Below are positions 35,806-48,509 of a DNA stretch of 64,000 nucleotides, in pieces. A program made the translations under genes and the position numbers. This stretch comes from Nissolia schottii. Lineage: Eukaryota > Streptophyta > Magnoliopsida > Fabales > Fabaceae. Under the pieces are notes generated by a model. It ran no database searches, had not been told where the DNA came from, and saw only the letters and a program-made list of their open reading frames with translations. The stretch lies in the NCBI GenBank assembly GCA_003254905.1, contig QANU01105209.1, positions 105,399 to 169,398 of the forward strand, given 5' to 3'. Within the stretch, counting starts at the first letter, position 1. Each line of letters starts with the position of its first letter.

Positions 35806-38628
35806 TTAAACCTTGTACTCCTTAAGATGCATCCACTTTGTTGAAGACCATTTATTTCCTCTAATTACAGGGCAACCGCCTGAAAGCAAAAACAAAGTAA
35901 TTATTAACTTTACCAAGCATTGCTTTCTTGGAAGGAAGAGAAACTGCCAGTTTAAATTGCAACTTGAAAGAAAAAGGATGAAGCAACATGGCAAGAGTAC
36001 TCTCAACATAAGGTCCATACTCCATATATCATAATGTTCCCAAAAGCGGTAAAAAAGAGCAAGCACACAGAAGATTAAACAGGAACAGTAGAAATGTTGA
36101 CCAATCTGGACCTAAATGTAGAGAAAGACGACTCACGATTAAACAGCAGCAGCACAAAACGGGGTTAATCTAAACTTGACATGCTACAGTAAAAAAATGC
36201 CCTTAGAGCTGATCAAGTGACAATTTTGATAAGTTTCTAACCATGTAAACTGGAAGGATCTAGCATGGCGTCAGGTCTCATGCTCCAAAACAGCAGAGCA
36301 TCACCCATTTTTGGTTTCACAGAGAGACCCTTTCTAGCACATTTGGATAAATCATTCCACCATGGCACAGAACTAAAATTTGCCTTGGCAGCAGGAAATA
36401 CAGTCTCACCACCTTCTTCAACATCTGAACTGCTCACATGCACAAAAATTGAGGGGACTGTTAAATTCTACACAAAAACCATCACAAAGCACGGCACAAT
36501 GCAGAACCATGAAAAGAGACAAGCTTACAGGTACATAAGAACAGTAGCAATACGTTGGCCTCCATTCTTAGTGTTGTACTCATCAAGGAAGTAATCATAG
36601 TGAGGTTCATATTTCTGCCCAACCTCATAGTGAAGAACCTGAAGTCCTTCTCCATTCTCTGCATATTTTAAAATTAATTGTTAGTAACTCAGAAAAGTTA
36701 TTTTCAGCCAATCATGCTCAAGGATAACAAGTATTATTACAACAACTATTAGACAACATAAAATAAATTGGTTTTATAGCTACAGCTACTTAAGCATAGA
36801 AGCATGATGTTGCATGTGACAATAGGGTTGGGGCTTGGCAGAGTCGTTGTCCAAACCCCAACAGGACCTCCCAAAAGATTATCCTCTTCTCTTCCCGGAG
36901 AGACCCTGTGTCCTTATCCCAACCTCAAGTCATAGATCTGCGAGTATACCCAAAAGAGAATGTACTAAAACTAACCAGGAATCAGCTTCTCAGGGGACTT
37001 CCATTAACTAAAATAAACCTGGTAGGTAATAAAGAGCATATCACACAAAGCTGGAACATTTATTTGTGGAAGTCAATGAGAAATATCCCAAATGCTCATT
37101 TAATATATTCAGATTCTATTGAAGGCTACCACTTTTATATTAAATCAAGTCCATTTTGTGCCAAGCTAAACACTATGTGACAGCAAAAAGGAAAAACCTA
37201 ACCACCTTAATGACCATATAATAGATAGTGAAGTCCAAAGAAGAAATTATGAACATTAATGCTCTCCAAAAATATTAAAAAAACACAGAAACACACATTG
37301 CATTAGCTTTATTATAAACTGGCTCATGACCAAGTAAGAAAGATTCTTATATGCACCAATTTGTCTTTTAGTGTTTTATATCTTGATTTTTCCACACCAA
37401 ACCTCCAAGGCATTAAAATAAATCCTTCAAAATAAGAGAATAAGCAGTTCCATCTCTAAATTTTTATTTTTATTGCTAAAATTATGTTGGGAGCTGAAAA
37501 CATCCAGAATCCATTACCCCAGTCTCAACTCTCATTCCACCATAAGCCAGACGACATCAAAACTCATCTTGAGAGAAGTAGGGTTTTCAGTTATATGCAG
37601 ATCTTTAGAAGAACTTGTGCAACATTTTTTATTTATGCTCAACATGAAATGCAAACAAATAGCTCCATATGCAGATCTTTCATTGGCTGTAAAACACATC
37701 AAGCTTATATGTTAAAGCTAATAACCAAAATAGGGACGATAAAAGGAAATAGATAAACAGGTAGACATTGGTACCCCGCGAATTTTATCAAAATAAAAAC
37801 ATCGATACCACGTGAATTTTATAAAATTAAATTAACTAAAAAAAATTTTAAAAAAAAATTGGTATCACACGAAAACTCATACCTACAGGAATGAAGGTAA
37901 AGTCAGCAATTCTTTTCTCAATATTCCGGATAATTTTGTCCTTTCCTCTCTTCAGAAACATTCCTGAACTAGTTCGAACCCTGCAGGCAGGTGGTGTATA
38001 GAATCTTGCATTAGTACTAGTCCCTCAAGAAGAAAGTACATGACAAAGCTAAAACAACAATTGTTGAAACCTTAACAAAAACACAGGGCAAACACAAACC
38101 TGCTCTCTGTACTCTGTCCAGTCTTGCTATCGACAACACTTGACTTCACCATATAAGGTTTGGCAAGTTTGATCAAGTATTCACATTCTTCTTTTGACTG
38201 TTCCAATCCAAATGAGAGGCAGAATTAATATTCTTATGCAATATATAGATTTTATTTTGAACAGTTTAATGCTCACTCAACCTCTCGAGTCTTTTCAGCC
38301 AGTTCAGGTTGACCACAATTTGGATATTCCATTTATGATTACCTGGATTTTTTCTTATCACTAACTATCCATATTCCATAAAAACCGTATCTTAATATAA
38401 TAAATCTTTCTTGAGCCTAGCCTAGGCTTATAGAAGTTTCAAGTGCAATTCTATGATTTTCCTTTGAAATAGATGCATCACTCTATTCTACACTTGAAGA
38501 GCTTAATCATCCGTAAAGAACATTTCAGAAGAACTCCAAATCTCAACGGTTGAAAAAATAATAATAAAGAAATTATACGAGTTAGAACCTCCGTGTTGCA
38601 TCAAACAAAAGTGTACATTACAATATAT

Positions 38629-38663
<35 letters not shown>

Positions 38664-39121
38664 TAATTTCTAGCCATTTCCAAAAAATCAAAAACGAGGA
38701 GAGGTAGATCACAAAAACAAACCAGGAAATTGTGATAAATGAAAGCTCTCGGCTCCCAGGAGAGAAGTTCGGTCCATTGCTCCTGTATCTCCTCCAAACC
38801 TTCACCTCTTCCAGAAGCAACATATAAGAAAATGATTAAACGAATGTCGGCTTGAGAAACCACGAGTGTGCGGCGCAAATCAAAATCAAACCGAATGAAT
38901 CTGAATTACAGCAGTAGAAGCTACCTTTCAGAGCTCCTGCGCCCGAACGCACTGAGATCCGCGGTCAGAGAATCATCGGCGGTAATCGGAAGATCAACGA
39001 GTCCGAGTGCAAGCAGAACGAGGAGCACGAGTGTGAGCACGAAAAGCATCGACAAAACGAGCTTAAACGCGAGCCATTTCTTCCCCTGCGCCCTTGGATG
39101 CGTATACTTTCCTTTCGCCAT
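35806..39121 (-). CDS. P4H: Prolyl 4-hydroxylase, membrane-anchored
   Basis: Seven exons on the minus strand: 39121-38925, 38807-38723, 38197-38100, 37980-37883, 36658-36529, 36429-36242 and 35879-35806. They join to 289 residues, the usual length of plant P4Hs. A basic N-terminus and one transmembrane segment (about 18-42) predict a type II ER/Golgi enzyme. The 2-oxoglutarate/Fe(II) dioxygenase core has H179, D181 (HYDYF) and H265 (SLHGGCP) as iron ligands and K275 (GNKWS) for 2-oxoglutarate. EPRAFIYHNFL and YMVKSSVVD are family signatures; the closest relative I know is Arabidopsis At1g20270. The enzyme hydroxylates proline in extensins and arabinogalactan proteins. By coincidence the neighbouring LTR element carries an AGP-like fragment. 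Confidence 0.94.
38631..38662. repeat. (GT)16 microsatellite in a P4H intron
   Basis: Sixteen perfect GT units lie in the second intron of the prolyl 4-hydroxylase gene. Perfect dinucleotide runs of this length are usually polymorphic. Confidence 0.97.
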
Positions 39122-39129
39122 GCTTGAAA

Positions 39130-40780
39130 TTGGCGTTGAATTGAATCGGTTCCAAACCCTAAACGAGAACCCAGCGATTTAGCTCAGTCCTGCTCAAACA
39201 AAAAATGCAGAATAGTGCTGTGAATGCGAAGACTTCATTGGACCCCAGTCGCTACTCTTGAAAAGGCTTCTGTTTTCTTACTTTGTCTTCGTCTCATTTT
39301 TTTTTTTTCACAAAAATTCAAAATATTAAAATAGGAATTCTGAAGCGTTGTTGGCGTGAGTAGTACGGTACTAAATGGAGTGGAGTTAAGTGTTTTCACT
39401 TTTTTTATTAAAAAAATTGTGCAAATTTTGAATATTGAATCCTGTTGGGCGTGGGCTGTGGCCGTCGGAGGGCGTGGCGTGGGCATGGATCGGCATTATC
39501 CACGGGCTTCCTAAAAAGCCACAAAGAGAGAGGGTTTTCTACTCTTCTATCCAATTAAACTAAGCGTTTAAAACTGATGCCATAACTAGATTATGATAAT
39601 CTACCAAAAAATGATTATGCCATAACTAGATTATGACTACCAAAAAAAGACTATGATATGTATGTGAACGTGAATTTAAAATTTTTAAGATTTTCTTGGG
39701 TATTATAGAACTTCTAAATATTGATCTCATTTCATTTGTTTGGCTTCCTCTTTATTTACCTTTTTTTTCCTTTTATTTCCTAGATTTTGTTTTTATGCTG
39801 TAATTAGTTTTGATTCCCTTCATTTTTGGACCCAAAAAATTCCACTTCATTTCACCAATACAATAATTATAACATGATTAATGATTAAAAGATCTAACTC
39901 ATCAACCTATATCAACTTACACACATGAATGACATTTACTATTTTAAAAAATGAAATAAGAAAAAAAATTACTTCATATTATTTATTTATTTATTTACGT
40001 GTATGAGTAAAGTCAAGTAAACTCTAAAATTTCTTGATTATTTTTCGCTAGCTATTGATTCTTTTTCAATGCACATTGACTTGTGCAATGTGCAATTAAA
40101 AGTTTGAAATCTCATTCGTGAAAATGTTTCATATATTCCGTACACAATTTCGTGACTTTTCAATTCTTCAACAAATCACAAAGTTGATTATCTAATTCTG
40201 AAGTTGTTATCAAGAGATCATGATATGTTTCAATACAAGAAGGTTAATTTAGAAAGGAAATCAAACAAAAATAATGGGAAAAAATAGCAAAGAAAAATAA
40301 GTTGATCAATATGAAGTCGTCATGACATAAATGAAGCTTATTTTGTAGGGATTGGTTACTTCCTGGAATCATTTGCTCAACAATTTAAAAGTTGGTTACT
40401 GTAAACTGCCAACGGGGCAACACAATATTTCTTACATGTTTCAAATCTTACTACGTACATATGATTCAATTCGTATATTAGGTAACAGAATTCAGAACAT
40501 AACATATCCAGATACTAATTAGTGTTATGAAAGATTTATGCCCTTTTATTTGTTTTCTAATGCTACAACTAATTTTCCTACTTTGAGAGCAAAAGAATTG
40601 TGTTCTCAAAACAAAACCATTAATTAGTAGTGTAGTGAGCCAATAGTAATTCAGAAAGAAAGAAAAAAGAAAAGTCAAAAAAAAAAAAAATGAAATAGAA
40701 ATGCACGTAACCGCCTACAACTTCTCCTAGAATATCTGAACCTACACAATGGCATGTGGTAGTGGAGATTAAATCAGTTT
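39130..40780. other. Intergenic DNA between P4H and bHLH genes
   Basis: Divergent promoter space. The first 350 bases upstream of P4H are mixed in composition; the rest is AT-rich. A short direct repeat TATGCCATAACTAGATTATGA is seen at about 39580-39640. No supported coding frame. Confidence 0.6.
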
Positions 40781-40924
40781 AGGTAGTTTTTTTTATATAG
40801 CTGTGTTTTCTCAGTAAAATCTCCCCATAGTTTTTATTTGCTTCTCTCACCCTCAAGAATCTAGAACATATATCTTCAGCTTCTTCTTGCACTCATTCTT
40901 CTCTCTATCTCTCACCAAGAAAAG

Positions 40925-41117
40925 GTCTCTCTAGTATCTTGTACAGATTCTCGTGTCTTTTTATTCATGCCTTTGACTAAAATCTCATGTCATTATATTG
41001 CCTCGTCTTAAGTTTCTGCTTCCTAATACGAACTTCAGCTTACTTACATTGCACAAATGTTGGTTTTCGGTTTCCTCTAATTATTCAACTTTTTTTTTTC
41101 TTTTAATTTGTTTGCAG
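40925..41117 (+). other. Intron in the 5' leader of the bHLH gene
   Basis: AAAAG/GTCTCTC at 40924-40926 is a good donor, and TTTGCAG at 41111-41117 a good acceptor, 13 bases before the ATG. The upstream leader exon would follow a TTTATATAG motif at about 40790. This is inferred from splice consensus only. Confidence 0.6.
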
Positions 41118-41130
41118 GTTGTGTATAGTC

Positions 41131-43340
41131 ATGGCACTCAGCACGTACTTCAACTGCTACCCACTTCAAACTCCAATCTCAGAAATTTGCAGCACCAACT
41201 TCCATGAAGTAACACCGAAACTAGCACAAGACCACTACCACTACCTTTTGCCTTACTCAGATGAAAGCTTCTTGCTTCCCAACAACTTCCTTGACCCCTA
41301 TTTTGACCCAACTGAGTTTCTCTGCCCTGAGATCTACCCTTCTTTCACTTCCTCTTATGACCCCTTCATCTCACTCAACGACATTTTCCAAACCGATGAA
41401 GGTTTCAGCAATAGCCTCCTCCCCTGCCCAAAACGCCAGAAGTGCTCTGAGAAACAAGAGGAGCTTGTTGTGCCGCCCAATTTCTTCAACGGATTTGTGC
41501 CTAATCCTTGTTCCTTTTCGCCAGAGGAACTCTTCCCTGCTGTGCCGGAGTTCAAGGCTCCGCAATTCGCACAGGGCGCAAGTTCTGATATTCAGGGGTG
41601 TGAGAAGAAGGGTAGTGGGAGCACCATATCAGCACAGAGCATAGCGGCGAGGGAGAGGAGGAGGAAGATCACAGAGAAGACGCAAGAGCTTGGGAAGTTG
41701 GTCCCTGGTGGGCCCAAAATGAACACAGCTGAGATGCTGCATGCGGCTTCCAAGTATGTCAAGTACCTTCAAGCTCAAGTTGGGATGCTTGAACTTATGA
41801 ACACACTCAAGGTTGGTAACTCTATATATTTCCATAATGATGGTTAACAAATAATGTTGAGGAGCTATTTTTCACTTTGTTTTATAAGTTGGAAGTGTTT
41901 TAGTATTATTGTCGTGCAACTTCTGCCTTAGTTTAACTATCGGAATGTTATCTCATTGCTCACTTGTTAGTTTGTTCTTTGTATACCTGGTTGGTTGTAG
42001 TCGTGCATAACATTTTATCTGCGACTTGTTTTTACTGTTTTAGCATTTGTTATGACTTGGTGCGGTAACTTTTGTAACTGCATTAGTGTGTAACTAGATG
42101 GTAATTTGTGTCTAATGTATATTTTGTGTGCCTGAATTGAGTATTATCCGAATGTTTTGGTCATTGCTCACTTTGGTCATTTGCTTTTGTAGACTTCCCT
42201 ATGATTAGAGTCATTGTATGTTATTGTTTTGTATAATGTTTGCGCTGCATGTACATCAATGTTGCTCGGCAGTAAATTATTAAAATGATATTTTCGTACA
42301 TTTAGTTAGTTTTATGTGTGATCTATGACTGACTGTTGTATCCATTCTTGTGTTTGTCTTTGGCTCATGTACATGTATAGTACTACCCATTTTTATTGTT
42401 AAAAATATCTAGAAGAATATGGTTTATTATCAGAGTGTGTGTGAGAGAAATTTAAGGAAACGGTTATTGAGATGGGGACATAGTCAACATAAGCGATACT
42501 TATGGAACAAGAGAACTATGAAATAAAAAATAGAGGTAATTATGTAACTGATTTATCGGTAACTGCCAATACTTCATCTTCTAGTTTTTTTTTTAAATTA
42601 ATTATAATTCCAAGTTGTTTTTAATTGCCTAGGAAGTTGACCCCCCCCCCCAAACTAGGAAGTTGGTTTATTCCACTTTTTTTTTTTTAGTCATTTCTTT
42701 ACTTCTATAAAGTCTGTAAGAGACTTTAGCCGTTCTTATTTACATTTTTATTCTCTATTTACCTTTATGCAGCAGTTATTACCGCATTCAAATATGTAGT
42801 TATTATCAAGTTTTACAATCATAATTTGTAAAATCTTCTCAAAACAAATAATTTGTAAAATGGTTTTAAATGTCAATACATTTAAATATGTAAATTGACA
42901 GGACATGAAGTGCGTTCAATCCACTAGTAATATATATTTTTCTGAATTCTATTGGATTACATTGACCTCCCTCTTCCTTAAAATGAAGTTGCCAATTTAC
43001 TTCAAAAGTATTAACTAGAAATAATAAAATTAATGCTTTGGATTTTCCTTCTTCCCTCCTTAATTTATGTATCTCAGTGCTCAAGGCCACTTCTTATATT
43101 TTTCTATACTGGTTGCAGGAAGAAGATAAGGCACCTATTCCAACTGAAGGTGACCTACATGCTCTTGTTGCTTCTCCCTTTGTTCAGGAGAAGCTGTACT
43201 CGGAGGAAATGTGCTTTGTACCAAAAGAGTTTGTCACCACTTTGGCAAATCATGGCAATGTTCAATCAAGGCCTACCATCCTTAAAGATCTCAAACAGCT
43301 GATTGGGACAGACATTGAGAAGAAAACAAAGCAAGAATAA
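41131..43340 (+). CDS. bHLH transcription factor, bHLH52/53-like
   Basis: Two exons (41131-41811 and 43119-43340) encode 300 residues. The bHLH spans about 167-218: basic part SAQSIAARERRRKITEK, then a loop PGGPKMNTAEML and helix 2 AASKYVKYLQAQVGML. The usual His-Glu-Arg E-box triad is replaced by Gln-Ala-Arg (Q169, A173, R177 by my alignment), as in plant group VIII factors, so DNA contact is probably not a plain E-box read-out. The N-terminal half is rich in Pro, Phe, Asp and Glu, like an activation region. The pattern matches Arabidopsis bHLH52 and bHLH53, and the start MALSTYF also fits that group. A leader intron probably precedes the ATG. Confidence 0.88.
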
Positions 43341-44900
43341 ATCTTTTTAACATGATCATGATTTGTTGTTGTTTTATAATTCTTTGTTCTAGTTCCTTTT
43401 ATTTGTCAATTTTTTTATGTTAGTCCGTATGTATTGCTCCTTTCTCATGAGCTTTAGATTAGATTTGTAGTTCATTTCGCATGAACAAGAGCTACTTTTT
43501 TTCTCTTCTGTTAATTGAATTTCTTATCTTCAAATGGTGAAATCACCTCATGATCCTCCACTGTCTAGCGAATCATATTATTCCCACTTAACATAAATTC
43601 TTAGTGCAGTTAGAGGTGTCAAATGGATCATGTTTGATAGCTCATCCCAGGTAAAATACATTTTGGGGAGTTTGCACATGATGATCAGAACGGGAGGGGA
43701 AAAAAAAAGTTCGTAAGTCTAGCTACACAAAATAATACACTTCTCCACCTTCATCAGCATTAACCGAGGGGGGGAAAACACAATTACACCCATAAACAAA
43801 TATAAGTCAATTTTTCCGTGACTAGTCAAATTTAGTATCTGTCGTGGGTCAAATTTATATGGAATATCTAACTCTTCCATATTATTTGCTCGTATGCCTT
43901 TAGAACTCAATGTGTAAGACATTATCATATAAATCAACGGAGAAAAACCAAAATTGCATCCATTTCCCGAGTACCTAAATATGTTTGTATATTAAGCATT
44001 TTAAACAGCAAAAGTATAAAGTAATCTTTGTCGACATTTAATATTTCAAACTAGCATACAACACATTTACAACAGAATACATTATCTTACGCTCATTGAA
44101 ATACTTCCAGGTGACAATGAACTGTATATTCATTATGTCCAAAGGTTTAAAGATCTTCGAGAACTATATTTTCAAGATAAATATCTCAAACTGAAGACTC
44201 TCAATCATCATAGATCAGATGAGTCATTTGCCTGATGCCACTATGTCCATAGGCCACATTTCAAATCAGCACATATTTGTCATGTAACTAAGATAATAGA
44301 TGAAGTACGAAAACCTTGTAGTAGTGATGTCTTATTATCCAGCAAATTAAAGAACTCACAAGTAGAAGATTGTTCAATGTTCAAGCAATGAATTGAGGTA
44401 AGCTAACAATAACCATCAACCCATGGTTTATTCTGAACAAAGCCATGTATGATGATAGCCCAGATCAGCCAAGAGCCCAAGACTAAACATAACACGGGGT
44501 TACAGGGTTAAGGGAAGGCTTGTGTAATTTTGGGTTGTCCTGAAAACCTTCAAATTTTAACAATGCGAATACTTGATCCATATAATCATTCCTTCGCCAT
44601 GAAGATTCACAACTTATTAACACAACAATTGCTATGGTCAGAAGCAAGGAAGTAAGAATTTCAAAGTGAAGACTATTTCTTTTGCTTTCTCGACTATTTC
44701 TTAATCCCACAATTAATTACACCTCAAGCGAAGCTTATGAAAAAACGAATTTTACTCTAAATCAAACCAAAAAAAAGAGCTTAGGCTTAGGCATTTTTAT
44801 TCGCAATTCACAAGTTAAAAGCAAAAATTACAAGATTATTAGCACATAACAACATTCTATTCACTTACACGCTTCGTATAAGAGCGAGAATGACCCAATA
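43341..44900. other. Intergenic DNA, no gene seen
   Basis: The 3' flank of the bHLH gene and the tail-side flank of the LYR gene. AT-rich; the small frames show no recognisable motifs. No repeats of note. Confidence 0.6.
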
Positions 44901-44920
44901 AACAAACAAATCACCGTCAC

Positions 44921-45391
44921 TCAACGACCGCCACCGCCGCGTTCCTTGTCAATCTGTTGCCTCTGCTTGTCGGCGAGCTTATCGAGAGCGGAGTGCACAG
45001 CCTCGCGGCCGCCGATAAGCAATCGGGTCACGATCTCGGGATCGGTCTCGAACCTCGCCATCTCGAACTCCCTCCGAGCGTTCTCCCTGAGGACGTCACG
45101 CCAGAGGACGCCCCTGGAATCGGGCCACGTAAAGAATCGGGTGGCACGAATTATGTCCCGATAGAGACTCAGCGCCTCTCGCCGAGTGGTGGTGAGTTTC
45201 CTCCGATTCAGCAACTCCTCTTCGTCGTCGTCTAGGGAATTTTCCTTCTTCACCAAATGCCTGTCAAGAAGCTCCTCCACGGTGTCTGGGCCATCGTGAA
45301 GGAAACGCTGGATGAATGCGGAGCCGAATGGAGGAGTTGCGCGGTTTACAGTGAGTCTGATGCATCGCCATATTTGCATCTCTCCGGTCAT
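44921..45391 (-). CDS. LYR-motif (Complex1_LYR) protein
   Basis: Single exon. Counting from the ATG at 45391 the product has 156 residues. The LYR tripeptide is at 76-78 (ALSLYRDIIRATRFF) and is followed by the conserved WPDSRGVLWRDVLRENARREFE and an IGGREAVHSALDKLADKQ helix. LYR proteins are small mitochondrial adaptors that bind acyl carrier protein and help Fe-S delivery or complex assembly; which partner this one serves is not evident. The closest type I know is the Arabidopsis LYR family member At2g39725. The frame is open upstream to ATG 45484, but that extension (Gly/Arg/Pro-rich) is not conserved-looking, and 45379 is a further possible start. It is divergent from the PPR gene. Confidence 0.85.
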   Translation of the reverse strand: MTGEMQIWRCIRLTVNRATPPFGSAFIQRFLHDGPDTVEELLDRHLVKKENSLDDDEEELLNRRKLTTTRREALSLYRDIIRATRFFTWPDSRGVLWRDVLRENARREFEMARFETDPEIVTRLLIGGREAVHSALDKLADKQRQQIDKERGGGGR

Positions 45392-45489
45392 TTCTCCCTT
45401 GGAAAATTCTCCCCTTGGGAACCCATCGCACCCTCTCTCTCGTCTTACATCAATTGGGCCTGGAGTCTCTGGACTGAAGCCCAATTCGC

Positions 45490-45800
45490 TCTACGACCCA
45501 TGGCCAAAAGTAAAAAAGAGTGCCAAAAATATGGCAAACTTGTAATTCTTGGTTCTTTCTCCATAACAAAGATATACCGGAATATTTACATTTATGTGGT
45601 TTGGGGGGGATCCCAATATATGGATTGAAAAGAAAAATTACCAAAATATGGGCCAAAATTTTGAAATCGCCATTGTTCAGAGTGATTTCAGAAAATCAAA
45701 AAATTAAAATAAAAAAAATTCAAATGTCTGAAATCGGCGATTTCAGACTGATCTAGTCTCAAATGATGCTTTCTAATTTTGGGAGGGTGTGGAGGAACAT
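45490..45800. mobile_element. Hairpin fragment of a PMD-type element (C)
   Basis: Contains GAAATCGCCATTG with a nearby GTGATTTCAG, and a near-perfect palindrome TCTGAAATCGGCGATTTCAGA-type at 45727-45747, the same words as the hairpin ends of A and D, together with AAATTACCAAAATA as in the end of B. No PMD coding sequence is attached. It lies immediately upstream of the LYR gene, so it may be a small non-autonomous element or a solo end. Confidence 0.5.
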
Positions 45801-46667
45801 TACCCCCTAAATCAAAGTTAGAATATAATTAATTCCCTCAAGGTGAGTTTTGATTAATTGTAGTATCTAGATGCTCATTTTACATTTTTGTTTGCCTTAA
45901 CCGACTCGATATCAGATTGGTTACTTAGTGTAGTAATTTAGGTTCTCATTTGTTTAGGTTACTTTTATATTTCGTGATTCTCTCTCTTAAAAATTGTCAT
46001 AACATTTGTTGTTTAAGCATATTTGGAATAACTCCTCTGTATTAAGCTTTATTTGGCCTTTTGGATTCTCTTCTTATAATAACTTGCTCTTTGTAATAAA
46101 TATTTAATCACCTTTAGCCTATAAAGATCATGAGGTAATTGTATTATTATTTTTTTTTTGAATTAATGCACAAGTTAGTCCTTTAAAATTGCCTCTTTGC
46201 GTAACTTAATCGTGAAAAAATTAAAGTACCAAATTAGTTTATGATTAATTTTTTTAGGGTAACTTAGTACAGGAAAAAAAAAATTAGAAGGAGGGACTAA
46301 ATTGGCTAAATTTTGCTTTTTCAAGAATTAAGTTGATGGCTTAATTTTGTAAGGGATCAAATTGGATAACGTGACATAGTTAAATTGGATAACGTGACAT
46401 AGTTTTCAAAGATTAATTTGAATATTTTTTCTTTTCCTTCAACAAGAGCATTTTGTGTTATGTGGCGCAGTTTGTGTTGTATCACTGCAATACGCCGCCA
46501 GTAACTCGACCCGGGGAGGCCAGCTTCACTTCCAATTTCAAAAGTCACCGGAGAAGACAAAGCGAGCACAAGAGTCTCGCACTCTCGCTGTGACACTGGT
46601 TCACATCTTGAAGTGCCACATTCAATTGAAGCCCAGTGCCTTTACCATCAACCAACAGCCCCATTCC
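45801..46667. other. Intergenic and leader DNA upstream of the PPR gene
   Basis: AT-rich, with a perfect 23-base tandem duplication (AAATTGGATAACGTGACATA core) at 46359-46381 and 46382-46404. The PPR frame is open from 46455, but the added 71 residues have no targeting or repeat character, so I regard 46455-46667 as leader. Confidence 0.6.
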
Positions 46668-48272
46668 ATGGCCTTCATCAAATCAAGGGTACGCTTGCAC
46701 CGTTCTCTCCCCCCCTTCTTACCTCTAACTTTCAACCTTTACTGTTCTTCTTCTTCTTCCGCTTCTTCAGCTTTAGTTTCAGAAGCTCAACTCCATCATG
46801 ACACAACCGAAACTGCCCAAAACACTAACCTATCACCCGAAGAAACCCTTATAGCCGACAAATTTCACTCCTTGATTAAAGACCACTACCGCAAAAACCC
46901 TAACCCTAACCCCACTCCACCCGCCCCCAACTTCATTATACCCGATCTCTCCATCGATTTTTCCAGAGTCTCCGCCTCCCACGCAGTTTCCCCCTCCATC
47001 GCACGCAGGGTGATCGAGAAATGCGGCGGCGTCCGCCACGGCATCCCCTTCCTCCAGTCCCTGGCGTTTTTCAACTGGGCCACCGCCCTCGACGGCTTCC
47101 CCTCCTCCCCGGAGCCCTACATCGAGATGATTGACCTCGCCGGAAAGCTGCGGCAATTCGATTTGGATTGGCATTTGATCAATTTGATGAAAGCTCGTGG
47201 CGTCGAAATAACGATGGAAGCGTTCTCCGTTCTTGTCCGGCGCTACGTGAGAGCCGGATTGGCTGCTGAGGCGGTTCACGCCTTTAATCGAATGGAGGAC
47301 TATGGTTGCTCGCCTGATAAGGTTGCGTTCTCAATTGTGATTAGTAGCTTGTGCAGGAAGAGAAGGGCAATTGAAGCCCAATTATTTTTTGATAGTCTTA
47401 AGCATAGGTTTGAGCCTGATGTTATAATGTACACTAGCTTAGTTCACGGCTGGTGCCGAGCCAGTAATATATTGAAAGCTGAGGAGGTGTTTAGGGATAT
47501 GAAGATGGCTGGAATCAAGCCTAATGTTTACACTTACAGCATTGTGATTGACACACTGTGTCGGTGCGGTCAGATTACTCGTGCTCATGATGTTTTCTCA
47601 GAGATGATTGATGCAGGTATTGATCCTAATGCTGTCACTTTTAATAGTCTCATGAGGGTTCATGTGAAGGCTAGACGGACTGAAAAGGTCTTGCAAGTTT
47701 ACAATCAGATGAAGATGCTTGGCTGTTCTGCTGATACTATTACTTATAATTTTCTTATAGAGAGTCATTGTAAAGATGAGAATCTCGACGAAGCTGTGAA
47801 AGTTCTCAATACAATGGTTAAGAAAGGGGTTGCTCCTAATGCATCCACTTTCAATTCAATTTTTGGATGCATAGCTAATTTAAATGATGTAAATGGTGCT
47901 CACAGGATGCATGCCAGAATGAAGGAAGTGAAGTGCCAGCCTAATATATTGACTTATAATATATTGATGAAGATGTTTGTAGGCTCGAAATCTATTGATA
48001 TGGTTCTGAAATTGAAGAAGGAAATGGAAGAGAATCAAGTTGAGCCTAATGTGAATACTTACCGAATTTTGATTTCAATGTATTGTGAAAAGGGGCACTG
48101 GAACAATGCATACAAATTTATGAAGGAGATGGTTGAAGAAAAAGGCCTAAAACCAAATCTATCAGATTATGAAACGGTTCTAGAGCTGCTGAGGAAGGCA
48201 GGACAGCTTAAAATGCATGAGGAGTTGGTTGATAAGATGGTTGCAAGGGGATTTGTCTCTCGCCCTTTGTAG
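46668..48272 (+). CDS. P-type pentatricopeptide repeat protein, mitochondrial (At1g20300-like)
   Basis: Intronless gene. The start at 46668 ([14 protein letters not shown]) gives 534 residues with an Arg/Ser-rich presequence suited to mitochondria. From about residue 135 to the end, 35-residue PPR motifs run in tandem, recognisable by [69 protein letters not shown] and [16 protein letters not shown]. No E, DYW or SMR domain follows, so it is P-class. Such proteins bind specific organellar RNAs and act in processing, stability or translation. Sequence and length agree closely with Arabidopsis At1g20300. A 24-T run at 48477-48500 is in the 3' flank. Confidence 0.93.
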   Translation: MAFIKSRVRLHRSLPPFLPLTFNLYCSSSSSASSALVSEAQLHHDTTETAQNTNLSPEETLIADKFHSLIKDHYRKNPNPNPTPPAPNFIIPDLSIDFSRVSASHAVSPSIARRVIEKCGGVRHGIPFLQSLAFFNWATALDGFPSSPEPYIEMIDLAGKLRQFDLDWHLINLMKARGVEITMEAFSVLVRRYVRAGLAAEAVHAFNRMEDYGCSPDKVAFSIVISSLCRKRRAIEAQLFFDSLKHRFEPDVIMYTSLVHGWCRASNILKAEEVFRDMKMAGIKPNVYTYSIVIDTLCRCGQITRAHDVFSEMIDAGIDPNAVTFNSLMRVHVKARRTEKVLQVYNQMKMLGCSADTITYNFLIESHCKDENLDEAVKVLNTMVKKGVAPNASTFNSIFGCIANLNDVNGAHRMHARMKEVKCQPNILTYNILMKMFVGSKSIDMVLKLKKEMEENQVEPNVNTYRILISMYCEKGHWNNAYKFMKEMVEEKGLKPNLSDYETVLELLRKAGQLKMHEELVDKMVARGFVSRPL

Positions 48273-48476
48273 AAGTAGCTTCATCCGTCACAGCTCTGAG
48301 TTGAATAAGAGAACTTCCAAATACGACTATAAAACAGTGGTATTATTTGCTTATTGTTGTTACACAAAATGAGGGTTATTTCTTATGAAAGTTTTTGCGT
48401 GTCATATTAGAGGCTCTAATTGTTAGCAATGTCTTATTGCGAACTATGGTTTAGCTGGTTAAGGTTTTGGATGGAG

Positions 48477-48500
48477 TTTTTTTTTTTTTTTTTTTTTTTT
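48477..48500. repeat. Poly-T run of 24
   Basis: A pure T homopolymer downstream of the PPR gene; its length is unlikely to be reliable in the assembly. Confidence 0.95.
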
Positions 48501-48509
48501 CATTTATGA

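Noticed and set aside
46455-46667. 71-residue N-terminal extension of the PPR protein
   Set aside because: The targeting-like sequence starts at the 46668 ATG, which also matches the known relative's start; the extension has no such character.
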